Source of the DNA: Solibacteraceae bacterium
GTDB lineage: Bacteria > Acidobacteriota > Terriglobia > Bryobacterales > Bryobacteraceae
Assembly: GCA_021324015.1 (NCBI GenBank)
Contig: JAJPJX010000136.1
Location: 62,001 to 126,000 of the forward strand
Direction of reading: 5' to 3'
DNA: 64,000 nt
Shown here one piece after another: positions 62,845 through 64,000 of this stretch. How positions within the stretch are numbered: the first letter of the stretch is position 1; the number at the start of each line of letters is the position of its first letter. The notes under the pieces are model-generated. The model was not told the origin of the DNA. It did not search any database and worked only from the letters and a program-made list of their open reading frames with translations. A program made the translations under genes and the position numbers.

Positions 62845-63998
62845 CGCTGTGGAATCGGCGCCGGTCTGAGGGCCTTTCCCACCGCGCGGGACTCTTCAAC
62901 TACCTGGTAGTAGATCTCCAGCGTCTTCTGCGCCGTCCGACACCAACTGAAATGCGCCGAGCGCTGCAGGCCCAGCCGCTCCATCCGCGCCCGCAATTCC
63001 GTGTCGCGGATCAGGTCCAGCATGGCGCGCGTGATCTCCCCCGGCGTGTACGGATCGAACAGCAGGGCGGCGCCGTCGGCTACCTCGGGCACTGCGGAAG
63101 CACTCGAACATGCCACTGCCTTGGAGCAGGCCATGGCCTCCAGCACCGGCAGCCCGAATCCCTCATAAAACGACGGGAAGACGAACACCTCGCAGGCATT
63201 GTACAGGTGCTGCAACTGCTCGTCCGTCACGAACCCGGTGAAATGAATCCGCTCCGCAATCCCGGATTGCCGGGCCGCCTCCCGGACGCGTGGCGCGAAC
63301 CACGTCTCCTTACCCGCCAGCACCAGGTGGTGCGGCAGCTCGGGACAGGCGCGCAGCATATCGGCAAACGCCGTGATCAGACCGATCTGGTTCTTGCGTG
63401 GCTGTAAATCGCCGACCGAGAGAACAAAGGGCGTATTCACCCGGAGCGCCGCACGCACGTTGGCCGCCGCTTGCAACCGCGAGGTGGGCCGGAAGCTGCT
63501 CTCCGCGGCGTTCGGCACCGCCACCACGCGATCGGGGTTCACCTCCGGATACGCCCGCAAAATCGAATGCCGCGAGAAATCACTGCCGGTCACAATCCGG
63601 GCAGCCTGGCGCACCGTGCGCCCCACGGTCCAGCGGAGTTGCATCGCCCGCAAGGGCGTGAAGTATTCCGGATGCTCCAGGAAGCTGACGTCGTGTACGC
63701 TGACGACCACCGGCACCGGGCAGCCGACCGGTGCGGTGTACTGCACATGGATCAGATCCGGCTGGTCCTCGCGGAGCTTCATGGCCAGATCGAAGCCCAA
63801 GCGCAGGAATGGGTTAGGCGAAACCCAGCGCACGTGGAAACGGGCCGGAATCCACGCCCGGGCGGTCTCCACCGAGAGGTAGGCAAAGAACTCGGAATCC
63901 TGATCCTGAGCCGCAAACCCGCCCGCCAGGTTCCGCGCGTATACCTCGTTTCCCGTCAGATGCCGTCCGATGGCGTGAGCGTCCAGAGCGAAGCGCAT
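62841..63998 (-). CDS. GT4 family glycosyltransferase
   Basis: 385 residues, complete. The GT-B fold is shown by DAHAIGRHLTGNEVYARNL (N-terminal nucleotide region), VVVSVHDVSFLEHPEYF, FVLSVGDLQPRKNQIGLITAF and PSFYEGFGLPVLEAMACSKAVACS with the catalytic EX7E-type motif, resembling mannosyl- or N-acetylhexosaminyl-transferases. The last three bases of the window read TGA on this strand and overlap the ATG as TGATG, which would be the stop of an upstream gene outside the window. It is the first visible gene of the polysaccharide operon. Confidence 0.92.
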   Translation of the reverse strand: MRFALDAHAIGRHLTGNEVYARNLAGGFAAQDQDSEFFAYLSVETARAWIPARFHVRWVSPNPFLRLGFDLAMKLREDQPDLIHVQYTAPVGCPVPVVVSVHDVSFLEHPEYFTPLRAMQLRWTVGRTVRQAARIVTGSDFSRHSILRAYPEVNPDRVVAVPNAAESSFRPTSRLQAAANVRAALRVNTPFVLSVGDLQPRKNQIGLITAFADMLRACPELPHHLVLAGKETWFAPRVREAARQSGIAERIHFTGFVTDEQLQHLYNACEVFVFPSFYEGFGLPVLEAMACSKAVACSSASAVPEVADGAALLFDPYTPGEITRAMLDLIRDTELRARMERLGLQRSAHFSWCRTAQKTLEIYYQVVEESRAVGKALRPAPIPQR

Positions 63999-64000
63999 CA

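Overview
The window is GC-rich and densely coded. The gene content points to an acidobacterium of the Bryobacter/Solibacter type: a secreted protein ending in the Solibacter-type TIGR03437 domain, a large TonB-type outer-membrane protein with an N-terminal carboxypeptidase-regulatory domain, many exported sugar-processing enzymes (DUF1080, SMP-30, Gfo/Idh, DUF362, ThuA) and Gram-negative cell-envelope genes. The genus cannot be fixed from the sequence alone. I see no CRISPR array, insertion sequence, prophage or rRNA gene.

Layout. 1-5.4 kb: the end of a Gfo/Idh oxidoreductase, then a minus-strand run of four genes whose products all carry export signals (DUF1080 hydrolase, SMP-30 lactonase, D-2-hydroxyacid dehydrogenase, heme-c/copper monooxygenase). 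5.4-10.3 kb: two small helical proteins including a DUF5995 member, a frameshifted ALDH7-type dehydrogenase, a class 3 lipase and an AIR-synthase/HypE-like protein. 10.3-14.4 kb: a sigma-like/anti-sigma-like fusion, mreBCD, and the initiator tRNA with a clear promoter. 14.5-22.6 kb: an outer-membrane barrel, an RND pump, an APC permease, a 52-residue very basic protein and a UvrD/PcrA helicase. 22.7-27.2 kb: a small membrane protein, mtaB, and the housekeeping set recR, ybaB, dnaX and the SRP RNA. 27.3-34.3 kb: TonB-type receptor, FadB-like fusion enzyme, SGNH esterase. 34.3-38.6 kb: two overlapping APC permeases with thiE, and an IolB-like cupin.

38.6-58.4 kb is an accessory carbohydrate region. 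It holds a peroxiredoxin, a secreted HEAGH protein, a Gfo/Idh protein, GH29 and GH20 enzymes, a GH123-like (DUF4091) protein, ThuA, a sugar isomerase, an SDR, a zinc alcohol dehydrogenase and a divergent DUF362 pair. Most products are exported. 58.5-64 kb is a polysaccharide-assembly operon: an ABC-2 permease with an extra N-terminal sandwich domain, a glycosyltransferase-methyltransferase fusion, a DUF3108 protein and a second GT4 glycosyltransferase. It runs off the right edge.

Two genome-style features recur. Many genes overlap by ATGA or TGATG junctions, which suggests translational coupling. Several genes have a TATAAT-like hexamer only 6-11 bases before the start codon, which suggests leaderless or nearly leaderless transcripts. 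The most noteworthy items are the heme/copper monooxygenase in its all-exported operon, the basic peptide coupled to UvrD, the sigma/ZAS fusion before mreB, and the permease carrying a Wzt-like domain.
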